A stretch of DNA of 64,000 bases from contig JAQTWP010000005.1 of assembly GCA_028689205.1 (NCBI GenBank), forward strand, positions 50,157 through 114,156. The letters are read 5' to 3'. The DNA comes from Candidatus Altimarinota bacterium (GTDB taxonomy: Bacteria > Patescibacteriota > Gracilibacteria > BD1-5 > UBA2023). Below are positions 52,330 through 62,965 of the stretch, in pieces. Positions within the stretch are counted from its first letter, which is position 1. Each line of letters opens with the position of its first letter. The position numbers were made by a program, and so were the translations under genes. The notes under the pieces are model-generated. The model was given only the letters and a program-made list of their open reading frames with translations, had not been told where the DNA came from and did not search any database.

Positions 52330-53940
52330 ATGGATAATAATAAATTCTTCCTATATGCCAGAAAGTCAACTGAATGAGATGAAAGACAAGTTCAGTCACT
52401 TGATGATCAGCTAAGGATAATGAGACAGAAAGCTAAGGATAACAATTATATCGTTGTTTGAGAGTTTGTTGAAAGCAAATCAGCCAAAGATCCAGGAAGG
52501 GAATATTTCAATGAAATGATTGTAAAGATAGAGAAAGGTGAGGCCACTTGAATATTGGCTTGGAAACTGGATAGACTAGCAAGAAATCCTATTGATTCAT
52601 GAAGGCTTCAATATATGTTGCAAACCAAATATATTAGCAAGATTGTTACTAATGATAAGATATATACGGAACTCGATAGTTGACTCCTTATGAGTGTTGA
52701 GAACGGTATGTCTAATCAATATATACTCGATCTTAAAAAAGCCGTAAGGAGATGATTAGATAGTAAATATGATAAATGAATCAGACCAACTTCTGTACCT
52801 ATAGGTTATTTGAATGATAGGATTAATAGAACCATCATGCTTGACGAGGATAGATACATGCTAGTAAGGAAAATGTGGGAATTAATGCTTACCTGAAATT
52901 ACTCAATCAGAAAAGTCATACGTATAGCTAATAATGAATGGTGACTTAGAACGGCTAAGAAAAGAAAACAATGATGATGAGAATTGGCAAGGTCATCTTG
53001 AGAAAGAGTATTTAGGAATATTTTCTATACTTGATTCTTTGAACATAATTGAGAGCTTAAACAATGAATACATACTCCTATAATAAGTATGGAGGAATAT
53101 AATAGAGTTCAGTGATTATTATGAAGAGAGTGAGCGCCAAAGCCGAAGTATAGGGAATTTCCATATACAGGAATGATGAGATGTTGATGTTGTTGATGCC
53201 AGATTACTGCTGAGACAAAGAATAAGTATATAAAATCAACATGAGCTACAAATGAATATACCTATTATCACTGCACAAAAAGAAAAAAAGAAATAGTCTG
53301 TAATCAGGGGAGTATAAAAGTTGAAGCTTTGGAAGATCAGATTGTAAAGATACTTGAAAGTATAGAAATAGAAAGCGACTTTCAGAAATGGATATTTGCA
53401 ACTATAAAGGAAAACTTCAATTCCGAATTTGAAACAAGAATCAAGATATTTGAGAATCTTAACTCTAGTATCACATCAGAAGAGAAGAAACTAAAGAACC
53501 TTACTAATATGTTATTAGAGGAGTTGATTAATAAGAATGAGTTTACTCTTAAAAAGAGAGAACTTCAAGAAAAGATAGATAATCTGAAAATCAGAAGGGA
53601 TAAGATAGATTTGAAATGAATGAAGACTATGGAAACTACAGAAGGTATATTTAATTTAACTTTTTGATTGGTTGATTCATTTAATAATGGAACTCTTGAA
53701 AGAAAAAAAGAAGTACTTAGCTCATTAGGTAAGAACTTCATATTAAATGACTGATTATTGGCATTAGAGCTAGAACCTTGGTTTAAGGTGATTAAAGAAG
53801 AGGCTTCTGAAGCATGTAATGAACTATTAAGGTTAGAACCAACAAAAAAGACTGACCTAGAAGCAAATCTTGACCAGTCTTCGTTAAAAATGTTCAAATG
53901 GTGGACCGAGCGGGGCTCGAACCCGCGACCGTCGCCTTAA
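52330..53940 (+). CDS. Large serine recombinase (resolvase/integrase), runs into tRNA-Lys
   Basis: This 536-residue protein has the N-terminal resolvase catalytic domain (FFLYARKSTEGDERQVQSLDDQ with the nucleophile Ser at about residue 12, and LAWKLDRLARNP). A recombinase domain follows (LLMSVENGMSNQYILDLKKAVRRG, GIRPTSVPIGYL), then a zinc ribbon (MMRCGCCGCQ ... YYHCTKRKK ... CNQG), a coiled coil and a C-terminal helix. The last codons (WWTERGSNPRPSP) are encoded by the reverse complement of the tRNA-Lys 3' half. The stop codon falls in the tRNA's anticodon loop. This overlap marks the right end of an element integrated at tRNA-Lys. The final ~14 residues are probably a by-product of integration. 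Confidence 0.9.
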
Positions 53941-53974
53941 GAGGGCGCTGCTCTACCAACTGAGCTATCAATCC
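53899..53974 (-). tRNA. tRNA-Lys (anticodon CUU)
   Basis: The minus strand folds into a complete 76-base cloverleaf. The acceptor GGATTGA pairs with TCGGTCC (two G-U pairs), the D-arm is GCTC/GAGC, and the anticodon stem has four pairs plus one G-A at its base. The loop CTCTTAA gives anticodon CTT. The T-arm is GCGGG-TTCGAGC-CCCGC, with discriminator A and encoded CCA. Its 3' half overlaps the recombinase gene on the other strand by 42 bases and is the likely attachment site. Confidence 0.95.
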
Positions 53975-54074
53975 ATATAAAATGCAAGAGGAGTTTATAG
54001 AAAAAAAATAAAAAATCAATTTTATATTAAAAATTTTTTACTATAATCTTTTAGTATTTTTTATATTTATATAT

Positions 54075-54932
54075 ATGAAGACTAGATTAATAATTGGAAT
54101 TATACTTTTGATATCATTTATAGCTTGATATTTTTATTTTAAGGATTTGCTATTAGCTGTAACTTTTATACAGCCAAAATATATTAATGGAGCATCTATA
54201 GTGATTTCTTCAATAATTATTACCTATATAACTGCAAGAATAATCGATATAATTTTTCTCAAAGCTTTCAATAAATTTCTAAAACAAGATTCTCTTGGTA
54301 AAAAACTTCTTCCACTAGTACACAATATTATTATAATATTTGTACGGTGTTTATGAATTGTTACCACAATTAATTTGTTATGATTCAATATTACAACTAT
54401 TCTTACATGAGCATGAATTGGTTGAATCGTATTAGCTTTAGCTTGAAAAGAAGTTGCATCTAATCTTTTTGGTAGTCTATCTTTAATATTCTCAAAAAAA
54501 TTCAAACCAGGAGATATTATAAGAATAAAATGATTGGAATGAACTGTCGAAGAAATCACTTTGACCTATACTAGATTAACTGATACGAAATGAGTTATAG
54601 TATATGTTCCTAATAAAAACATTACAACCGAAAATATAGAGAATCTGTCACAATGAAAACATAGAAAACATGAAATAATTCTTCCGTTACCAATTAATAT
54701 TCTATCAAAAGACATTAATGCAATAATCAAAAATCTGGAAAAATATTGAGATAAAAAAATAAAGGATAAAGTTTTTGAAAATTATAAGGTGTCATTTGAT
54801 TCATTAACTTCAACTCAACAAAATATTTCTTTCAAATTCCAAACAGATCTTAAAAGTAATATCAATATAATTAAGAGGGAAGTGTATCTTGATTTTAAGG
54901 ATTTATTAGATAAAGAGAAAATAGTTTTTTAA
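54075..54932 (+). CDS. MscS-family mechanosensitive channel (second copy)
   Basis: This 285-residue protein has N-terminal transmembrane helices and the MscS pore helix (TGAGIGGIVLALAGKEVASNLFGSLSIFSKKFKPGDIIRI), then GLEGTVEEITLTYTRLTDTKGVIVYVPNKNI and an alpha/beta C-terminal domain. It is more divergent than the copy at 37090-37941. In-frame CGG at 54345-54347 lies in the second helix (FV-x-CLGIV), where family members often have Trp (IWxLG). It stands just beyond the tRNA-Lys, convergent with the delta-prime-like gene. Confidence 0.9.
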
Positions 54933-54966
54933 GTGTTAAGAATATTAAAAACTTATATTATTTAAT

Positions 54967-55062
54967 AAATAGTAGATCCCCGTGTCAAGCACGAGGATGA
55001 CAAAATGGATTATTGTTTGAAAAATAGTAAATTCTAGTGTCAGATACGAAGATGAAAATATG
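54967..55062. repeat. Two diverged copies of a 41-bp palindromic repeat
   Basis: Copy A (54967-55007) contains TCCCCGTGTCAAGCACGAGGA, a near-palindrome with an 8-bp stem carrying one mismatch. Copy B (55022-55062) is a diverged version with the same flanks (AAATAGTA ... GATGA). They fill the gap between two convergent genes. The core resembles dispersed CCCCGTG-TTGACAC-type intergenic repeats known from Rickettsiales and other bacteria. Confidence 0.5.
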
Positions 55063-55071
55063 AATTAATTT

Positions 55072-55764
55072 TTAATCAATATCAAGAACTATTGAATCTA
55101 GAATATATTTGGGATTTACATTACTTGAATAAATACTACTTATTCAAGTAATTATTTTTTCATAAATATCTTGGCTATATTTAGGATTATGGTTAATTTT
55201 AGTTAATATATATTCCAGTATTGCAATATATTCATGTCTTTCAATTTTTTCTCAGAACAACATACTTATGAAGGATGTTTTGTTTCATAAAAAAAATTCA
55301 TCAATAGCAATTTGTGTTTCGCTACTAATTTCGAATTGAATTGAATTGCTTCAAAAATCAAGGATTCTTGATTTGATAGTGTCAAGAAGATTTTCTTTTG
55401 CACTTGTGGTTAGTATAAAAATCAGTCTTGGTGGAATGTCTTCCAGAACTTTCAAAAGCGAATTAGAAGCTCAAATACTTAATTTATCAACTTCTCTAAT
55501 TACGAAAATATTAAATTCAAAGGAAGATTTTATAGTGGATTTTTCTACAATTTCTCTTGCTTTTTCTACTTTAAATGTCTTGTCTTCTGTTTCGAAAAGA
55601 AAAAGATTAGGTATTATATTTTGTCTTATTTCCTCAATATCTGATAAATAACTATTATTTAGGTAATTAACTATTGAAGCTAATTTTTCTTCATTAAGTA
55701 ATATAGGCTGAATACTTGTTCAGCTTACGAAATTATCAAGCAATATTTTTAATTCTTTTTGCAT
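55072..55764 (-). CDS. holB: DNA polymerase III delta-prime-like AAA+ protein
   Basis: This 230-residue protein resembles the clamp-loader delta-prime subunit, which with tau/gamma and delta loads the beta clamp onto primed DNA. Recognisable is FNIFVIREVDKLSIGASNSLLKVLEDIPPRLIFILTTSAKENLLDTIKSRIL, the Walker B/sensor 1 region with the SNALLKxLEEPP- and SRC-type motifs (here SNSLLKVLEDIP and KSRILD, without the SRC arginine-finger cysteine). The Walker A segment is not conserved, as in delta-prime. It is short for the family (about 330 is usual) and ends in a helical C-terminal domain. It is divergent from the following gene. Confidence 0.75.
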
Positions 55765-55839
55765 TTTTTAATTGATTTTGAATACAAAAATTGTATATTA
55801 CAAAAGATTTTATTTAGTTTAGTGAATTTATCAAGTTAT

Positions 55840-56868
55840 ATGTCAAACAGGAATTTAGCCTTTTTAATACTTATATCATTTTGCGCTACAATATTATGAG
55901 CAATATATTATTTTTTTATTGCTAATGTTGGTAGTATTACTATAGATGTCTGAAATATAGAATGAGTCAAATTAAGCTTGAATTGAGAATTCAAGAATAC
56001 AGAAAGCATTACATGTAATAATAAATGTTGATTCAGCAAAAAACCACCAATTAATTATACTTTGGTAGTTAGTAAAGAGACATATAAAACTCAAAATATA
56101 GACTTTAAATTAAACAGATCAGAAAACAAGAATATTAAACTTATTCTAGAAAAAGATGTTCAATCAGATGAAATAAAGCTGTCAAAAGATGAAAAATTAA
56201 AAGCTTTAAAATATAATAAATTAATTGCATCAAAAAATGAAGATTCTTGAGATAGCGCAAAAAGAATTATTATAGGGAATTACGCTTGAAAAATTTATTC
56301 ATATTCTAATAAAGATAATCTGTTTTATATTTATGAATCAGATTGAGAAAGTGAAAATGAAATATATTCACAAAAAGAAATAAAACTTAAGAAAATATGA
56401 ATTAACATTGTTGATTGAATTATTTTTTATAATTCACAATCAGATAAATATTTATTTAATATAAAACTTAAATCTAATTTTAGATTAGACATTACAGAAG
56501 ATATAAACTTTATAAAAGTAACACCGCTTACTTCAAAATATATTGTCAATACAATGAATTGAATATATCTTTATGATATTTCCAATAATAGTTTCACAAA
56601 AAATACATTATTTGATGATTTTGTAGTTCTTAATTCAGGTAAGATTCTTGGTGTGATTTATCCAGCAAGTATTGAAAAACTTAGTATTTTGAACTTCAGT
56701 GATAACAAAAAAACAAAAATAATTCTACATGATATTTCTACAATTTCTCGTAAAGTTATATATGAAACAACATCAAGTATCAAATATATTTTCAATGAAG
56801 GTTGAGAAATAAAATATCTAGATATTGATATGAATTTATTTAGTCTAAAACAACTTGAAATAAATTAA
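55840..56868 (+). CDS. Membrane-anchored extracytoplasmic protein with PEGA-like domain
   Basis: This 342-residue protein has one N-terminal transmembrane helix (LAFLILISFCATILGAIYYF) and an extracytoplasmic body. Residues about 32-110 show the PEGA-like pattern (GSITIDVGNIEGVKLSLNGEF ... YTLVVSKETYKTQNIDF ... KLILEKD). The rest is beta-rich with repeated Y/I-S/N strands and may form a propeller-like fold. The next gene, a flippase, begins 1 base after its stop, so they are co-transcribed. A role in surface-polymer assembly is inferred from that pairing. Confidence 0.65.
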
Positions 56869-56869
56869 A

Positions 56870-58396
56870 ATGGCAACCAAAAAAGTATATCTAAATACTA
56901 TAGCTCAATTAGCAGCTAAGTTTTCTACTGCGTTTATAAGTATATTTCTTATAAAGATTCTAACGAACTATCTTTCTCTTGATAATTATTGATTATATTC
57001 GAAGGTTTATAATTATCTTTCAATTTTTGCTGCACTTGCAGACCTTGGATTATTTACAATTACAATTAGAGAAATATCTAATCACAAAGACGACTCCAAA
57101 AAAGTTCAGAAAATAATAAGTAATATGATGACTGTGAGGTTGTGACTATGAATATTAGTATTTATTCTTGCTCTTTCAATCGCTTACTTTTTACCTTGAT
57201 ATAATTCATCTCTCGCACTTGCTGCAATTTTTATAGCTTGATTTTTCACTTTTTTTGGGTTAATAAATTCAGCTATCCTATCCTTACTTCAAGCTTATCT
57301 CAAAACTGAATATTCTTTTATTTCTACGACAACAGGTAAATTAGTTAATTTTTTATTCGTACTTTTTGTAGTCTTTATTTTATATCCAAAATCATATATA
57401 ACTTGAAATCCTAATCTAGAATTCAAGTCATTTCTTTGGATAATGTGAGCTTGAGTAATAGGTAATGCTATTATGACTTGAATGATTTATAATTATGCTA
57501 GAAAAATTGAAAAAATAACTTTTTGATTCGATAGGGAAGTGATCAAAAAATTAATTCGGACTTCAATTCCATACGGTATGGCACTTTTTTTGAATATACT
57601 TTATTTTAAGGTTGATGTAATATTACTTTCACTTTTGGAGCCAAGAAATATTTCTGATACCAATATTGCACTGTATTCAGTTCCTATGAAAATAGTTGAA
57701 GTATGAATGATGTTTTGATGATTATTCCTTCAATCAATGCTTCCTCTTTTTAGTGAGAATATATACAAAAAGAAATTCGATGAATTAAAATTCCTAATAC
57801 AAAAATCTTACAGATTACTTTTTATATTCTGAGTATGAATTGTCGCTTATTCTATGGTATGAGGTTATGAAATATTAAGACTTGTAGCAACACCTGATTA
57901 TCTTGATCATACAAAATACATATATAATTCACTGGACGCTTATAGAGTTACAGTATTTATCTTTTTGTTTTATTTTATATCGTCTATTTTCACATATCTT
58001 CTTATTGCGAACAATGAACAGGGAAGACTCCTAAAAATTAATTTTTATATCACCATTCTTAATATAGTAGGGAATTTTATACTTATCCCAAAATTTTCAT
58101 TCGTTGGCTCTGCGATAAGCACTCTTATTTCTCAGATAGTCTTACTTTGATTTACTTATAACGCCTCAAAACATATATGCAAATTCGATTTTTGATTCAG
58201 ATTTAGTTTAGCAGTTTGAATGTTTGCAATACTTTGAAGTATAATTTCTTACCAATTAAGGACATATTTATACAGTCTTTGATTTAATTTTATATTAGTC
58301 CTAGTTATTACAATATTTGCTTTTTCAGTTATTTATTTTAGCTGAATATGATTTTCATTTTATAGAAACAAAGTAAAAGATACCTTACAGTTATAA
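56870..58396 (+). CDS. Polysaccharide flippase (Wzx/MATE-like)
   Basis: This 508-residue protein has about 14 hydrophobic segments with the layout of the MOP superfamily oligosaccharide flippases: N-terminal LNTIAQLAAKFSTAFISIFLIKILT, FAALADLGLFTITIREISNHKD, and SIPYGMALFLNILYFKVDVILLSLLEP in the middle. Such proteins flip undecaprenyl-linked oligosaccharides across the membrane. The gene is in an operon with the upstream PEGA-like protein and fits the two glycosyltransferases at 9.5-11.4 kb, though they are far apart. An inverted repeat at 58388-58421 may end the transcript. Confidence 0.88.
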
Positions 58397-58504
58397 TTTT
58401 AAGATGAATAATTATAACTGAACTCTTTTAAATAAATTATTTCTAGCTTTACTTATTAAAAGGAATTGTTATATTGTCAATAGTTAAAACTTTAAAAAAA
58501 TATT

Positions 58505-59113
58505 ATGGACTCTATATCAGAAATATCATCAAGCAATACTAAAAAGCCAAATCTAGATTGACTAAATACCTGAGTAAAATCAATGGCGAAAGTTATATGA
58601 TTAAAATCAAGAACTCAAGATATTCTAAATAAAAAAAATGAGGAATTATCCAATAAAATTACGTCTGATATAGATGACTTTAGTCAAAAAATTGAAGAAT
58701 ATTTTGAATATTGAATACTTACAATGCCAACACATAAATTCGATCAATTTATGGATGCCTGTACCTTTCTGTGAAATATTTTTACAGAATTTTGACTAGA
58801 ACCAGAATATTACTGAAAAATTTATGATGCTAATATTAATGCTCTTGATCTTGAAAGTAAATTCATAAAAACTTTATTATGATTACTTGCAAAAGGTCCT
58901 GATTCCCTCAATTACAAAAATATGAAATGATACATTAGAATACTTGCTAAGAAACATTCAAAAGATATTCCTGAATATAAATATCTTAAAGAAAATCTAG
59001 ATGAAATTATTGAAGCAACTACAAGTCTCATAAGCGAAGGGAATTATTCACCAAATACGGACTTTCTTAAATATAGTTCTTTCTATAACCAGGAATTGCA
59101 CGAAGAAAAATAG
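58505..59113 (+). CDS. Hypothetical helical protein
   Basis: This 202-residue soluble protein is predicted mainly helical, with a Lys/Asp-rich centre (SNKITSDIDDFSQKIEEYFEYG) and no recognised motif. It starts after a 108-base gap from the flippase gene and is followed by the pyrophosphatase gene after 57 bases. TGA glycines fall at regular sites and the frame is uninterrupted, supporting a real gene. Function unknown. Confidence 0.6.
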
Positions 59114-59170
59114 CCCTTGAAAATTATCAAAAATATATATACTAACGAAGTTTAATAATAAAAAATTAAT

Positions 59171-60103
59171 ATGGATAAAATACACGTTCTAGGACACAAA
59201 ATTCCTGATACTGACGCAACAATTTCTTCAATTGTTTTTACTGAATACTTAAAAACTAAATGAGTACATGCAGAGGCTTATAAGCTTTGAGATTTGAATA
59301 ATGAAACTAGATTCGTTCTTGATTATGCCTGAATTAATGAACCCAGTACAATAAAAACATTGGAACCAAAATCAAAAATAGCACTAGTGGACCATAATGA
59401 ATATACACAAGCTATAGATAATTTAGCTGATTTGGAGATTCATTACTTAGTTGATCATCACAAAATTTGAAACCTTGCAACTAATTATCCTTTATTTATA
59501 AGAACAGAAAAACTTTGCTCTACTTCTTCAATAGTCTACAAAATGATGAGGGAAGATTGAATAATTCCTTCAAAAGAACATGCGACATTGATAATATCTG
59601 CAATTCTATCAGACAGTCTTCATTTCAGATCATCTACAACACAACAAGAAGATAAATTCATAGTTGAAGAACTTAATTTAATTGCAAGTATACCTAATAT
59701 TGAAGAATATGCGCTTGCAATGTTTCAGGCAAAATCTGATTTATGAAATATTACCGTAGAAGAACTTATTAAAATTGATTACAAGGAATTTGATTTTAAT
59801 GGTAAAAAAGCTTGAATTGGATCAGTTGAGACAACTAATCCTAATTATTCTCTTAATAGAAAAACTGAGATTCTTGAATGAATGCAAAAAATTAAAACAA
59901 CTGATAATCTAGATATTATATTATTATCGATAGTTGATATTTTAAATGAAAAAAATACAACAATAGTTTATTGAGAAACAGAAGAATTAATTATTAAAAA
60001 TGTTTTTTGAATAGATACAGTAGATAATCTAGCTGATTTATGAAACAGATTATCTCGTAAGAAAGATATTATACCCCAGTTAACTGAATATTTTTCAAAA
60101 TAA
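59171..60103 (+). CDS. ppaC: Manganese-dependent inorganic pyrophosphatase (DHH family)
   Basis: This 310-residue family II pyrophosphatase hydrolyses PPi to phosphate, pulling biosynthetic reactions forward in the cytoplasm. All signatures are present: LGHKIPDTDATISSI (the H-x3-D-x-D metal site), VDHNE, the DHH motif in HYLVDHHKIGNLAT, and a mid-domain AILSDSLHFRSSTT. The C-terminal DHHA2 domain ends with GNRLSRKKDIIPQL, containing the substrate-binding S-R-K-K. Length and order are exactly those of PpaC. Several glycines are TGA-coded. A terminator follows at 60293. Confidence 0.95.
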
Positions 60104-60292
60104 TATAATTACATATATTATAAGTATTAATACGCTATATATAAACAAAAAATAATAAATTCTTTTGATTTAATCTAAAATTAGGTTAAACTAAAGAAGT
60201 TAAAATATTTTTTTACATATAAAATATGTTTTACAATATAGAATATATCTATCAAAAAATAAGTATAAGTAAGTTTATCTTAAAAAATCACT

Positions 60293-60327
60293 AAAAACCG
60301 ATACGGAATTTCCTTTTCGGTTTTTTT
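60293..60327 (+). terminator. Intrinsic terminator
   Basis: AAAAACCGA and TCGGTTTTT arms (with further imperfect pairing inside) followed by TTATT form a hairpin 190 bases after the pyrophosphatase stop. It separates that gene from the FGE-domain pilin gene. Confidence 0.65.
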
Positions 60328-60354
60328 ATTTATTTTATAAATAACTTTTCATTT

Positions 60355-61914
60355 ATGAGAATTATAAAAAAATGAGTATTCACTCAAGCCTTCACAATGA
60401 TAGAACTAATAATAGTAATAGTAATTCTTTCAATACTATCAACTATAGCAATGGTTTCATACATAGATCAAGAATCATATACAAGAGATGCCAAAAGATG
60501 AATGGATGCTCAACTACTAGTTAATCAACTTACAACAAGTATCAAAACAAATTGAATAGCTCCACAACCAGCTAAATCAATAATATTATATTCAAACACA
60601 TGAACCAGTATATTTTGATATCAATGATATCTAGATTCATGAATAAAAGATTCAATATGAGTTAAATGAGGTTGAAGTGATCCTCTATGATTCGATTATA
60701 CATATATGAAAGATGTCACAGGTAAAAAGTTCGAACTTCTAATATACTATGAAAACCAAGAAGCTTCTACAACTACAACAACATACAATAATCCTTTTTC
60801 TATAAACAAAACATTCGCCCTTCCTCAATATTCAATGTTCTTTCCTCATACATATTGAGACAAGATATGAATAGTATATCAAACAACTACCAAAATACCT
60901 CTACAGGAAGTATGACTATTCTCTTCAACATGATTTGATATAATGAGTTGATCTCTTCTTACAACTTATACTGTAACAAGCTCCTACGAAAACTGTCCAG
61001 CTTGATGGATATGAGTTCCGTGAAGTTCTGACTTTAAGACTAGCTCTTTCTGTGTTATGAAATATGAAGCGAAAGCTAACGGATGGAACCCATGATATTA
61101 TGATTGAACTTCGAATATATCTTGAACTCATTGTTATAACTCATTAACATGTTGAGATTGAGATTGAGTAATAGAACAGACAGATTTTCCTTCAGATCGG
61201 AGTATAAAATCTTCATCTGATTGAATACCTATAACATATACTTCTCAGGATTGAGCAATCCAGGCATGTAAAAATATCTGAGCTCACTTAATTACAAACA
61301 ATGAATGGATGACTATAGCTCGTAATCTAGAACAGAATCCGAGTAATTGGTCTACTTGACTTGTATGAAGTTGATATATATATAATTGACACGCTAATAA
61401 TAATCCAGCATCTGCTCTAATTGCAAGTACAGATACTGATTGACTATATTGAATGACTTGATGATTCTCTGGTACTTCTGCTTCTAACAACAGAAGAACT
61501 CTATATCTAACTAACGGTAATATTATATGGGATTTTGCTTGAAATGTTCGGGAACATGTTAATAAGGCAAATACACTTGATTGAAGTAATTATAATTCAT
61601 GACAAACTGCATTTTCTAATGCAACAACTATACTTTGTCCCTGGAGTTTAACTAGTTATAATTGTTTTGAATTTAAAACAGCTATAGATTCAACTAATTT
61701 AACAAAAACTATGATTATGCCATTAAATCAAAGTTTTGATAGTATTAATGGTATATGAATGTGATTATTATATACCTGAATTAGTTCTAATGTATTTGTT
61801 CGTTGAGGTGGTCGGTGAGAACTAGCAGGTACTTGAATTTATTGATTGGTGCTTAATTTTATTATAACAGATCCTGTAACTGTTCATAGAGTTTGATTTC
61901 GTTGTGCGAAATAA
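60355..61914 (+). CDS. Type IV pilin-like protein with FGE/SUMF1-type C-terminal domain
   Basis: This 519-residue protein starts with a pilin signal (leader, cleavage after Ala, FTMIELIIVIVILSIL) and a pilin-like head. The C-terminal ~240 residues have a formylglycine-generating-enzyme/SUMF1-like (C-type-lectin-related) fold: CKNIGAHLITNNEWMTIARN, LYLTNGNIIWDFAGN-V-[CGG]-EHV, VFVRGGG-[CGG]-GELAGTGIY and VGFRCAK at the end. In the family those two CGG positions are Trp (AGNVWEW and RGGSW), strong evidence that CGG is Trp here. The domain in such surface proteins usually binds ligands rather than making formylglycine. It is a stand-alone gene. Its leader resembles that of other pilin genes (ACTTTTCAT before the start). 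Confidence 0.82.
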
Positions 61915-61941
61915 TCTTTTAGATTAATATTAGTATATCTT

Positions 61942-62283
61942 TTACCGTTTATTAGTAAGGAATTTTACAGTTGTCCGCATAATCAATACAATAACCAAAA
62001 TATAACTATAAAAATCAACTTTTTTTACTGCAAGAAACGGTAAATATTCTACTGACTTATTATTTGCCTTATACCAAATTTTTAATTTTTTTAAATTCTT
62101 ATTATATTTACTTTTTATAGTCTCTGAGTATGAATTTAATTCATTTTTTACTTCATATATAACAGAACCAGAGTTATTATATAATTTGTTTGTTTCTAGA
62201 TTTTCTCATTCTATATTTGCAAATGAAATATTTGTATTGAATAAAATAATTAATCATACCACGTAAAATATTATTTTTTTCAT
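61942..62283 (-). CDS. Small secreted/membrane protein, unknown
   Basis: This 113-residue ORF has a signal-like N-terminus (MKKIIFYVVGLIILFNTNISFA), an acidic-to-basic soluble stretch (SYSETIKSKYNKNLKKLKIWYK), and a C-terminal hydrophobic segment (YSYILVIVLIM) ending in TNK-[CGG]-stop. Two CGG codons occur. It is convergent with the FGE pilin gene. No family recognised. Confidence 0.55.
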
Positions 62284-62479
62284 ATTAATTTAAGTTACCT
62301 TTTATATAATAAATTAAGTCTTTTAGTACTTATATTTTTAATAAGTTGGCTTAGATATCTATGTATATTTGTTAAACATTAAAATTAGTCTATATAAAAA
62401 AGTATAAAAAACAAATTTTTTATACAGTATAATTAAATTATTATTTTTTTGCTGATAAATATTTTCTTATTATTAATTT

Positions 62480-62908
62480 TTAAAACATCATTGCATCTAA
62501 ATTTTCCTTATATTTTCTTTTAAGGAATTTAGCTCAAGATTTATCAAGATTAATATTATTTAGTACAATTTCTTTGAGTTGCTCTAATTGATTAACTGTA
62601 ATTGTTTGATTAGAATTATTTACTTTATTATATATAATTTCTAGATTTTTTAATTGTATTTGGTGTAACATAATCATATAATCTAGATTATTATAATTAT
62701 GACTTTCCATAAAATATTTTTCACTTTCTATGATTTTAGTATAAGCAATTTTGAATTTTGATAGAGTACTTACGATTAAATCTGATTTTATTGTTGAATT
62801 TCTTTGTTTTGATTCAAGAATATTAAGTCATTCAATAAGTAACATATTATTGCTATCAAAAAACCTAATTCAGGTTGCTAATTTATCATCAAAATTTAAG
62901 TAGGTCAT
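62480..62908 (-). CDS. Hemerythrin-like protein with degenerate metal site
   Basis: This 142-residue protein resembles bacteriohemerythrin in helix pattern: KLATGIRFFDSNNMLLIEGLNIL parallels the W..tGI..iD..H..L..lIN.L first helix, and KIIESEKYFMESHNYNNLDYMIMLHQIQLKNL parallels the E..xm....Y......H...H helix pair. Most of the iron-binding histidines of true hemerythrins are replaced (Asn/Ser), so oxygen binding is doubtful and a structural or regulatory role is more likely. It lies upstream of the small membrane protein gene on the same strand, with a gap of about 195 bases, and downstream of the Xer gene. Confidence 0.55.
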
Positions 62909-62965
62909 ATATAATTACATTTTTATGTGTTTGACTATTTTATGAAATTAGTGAAAACATACAAA

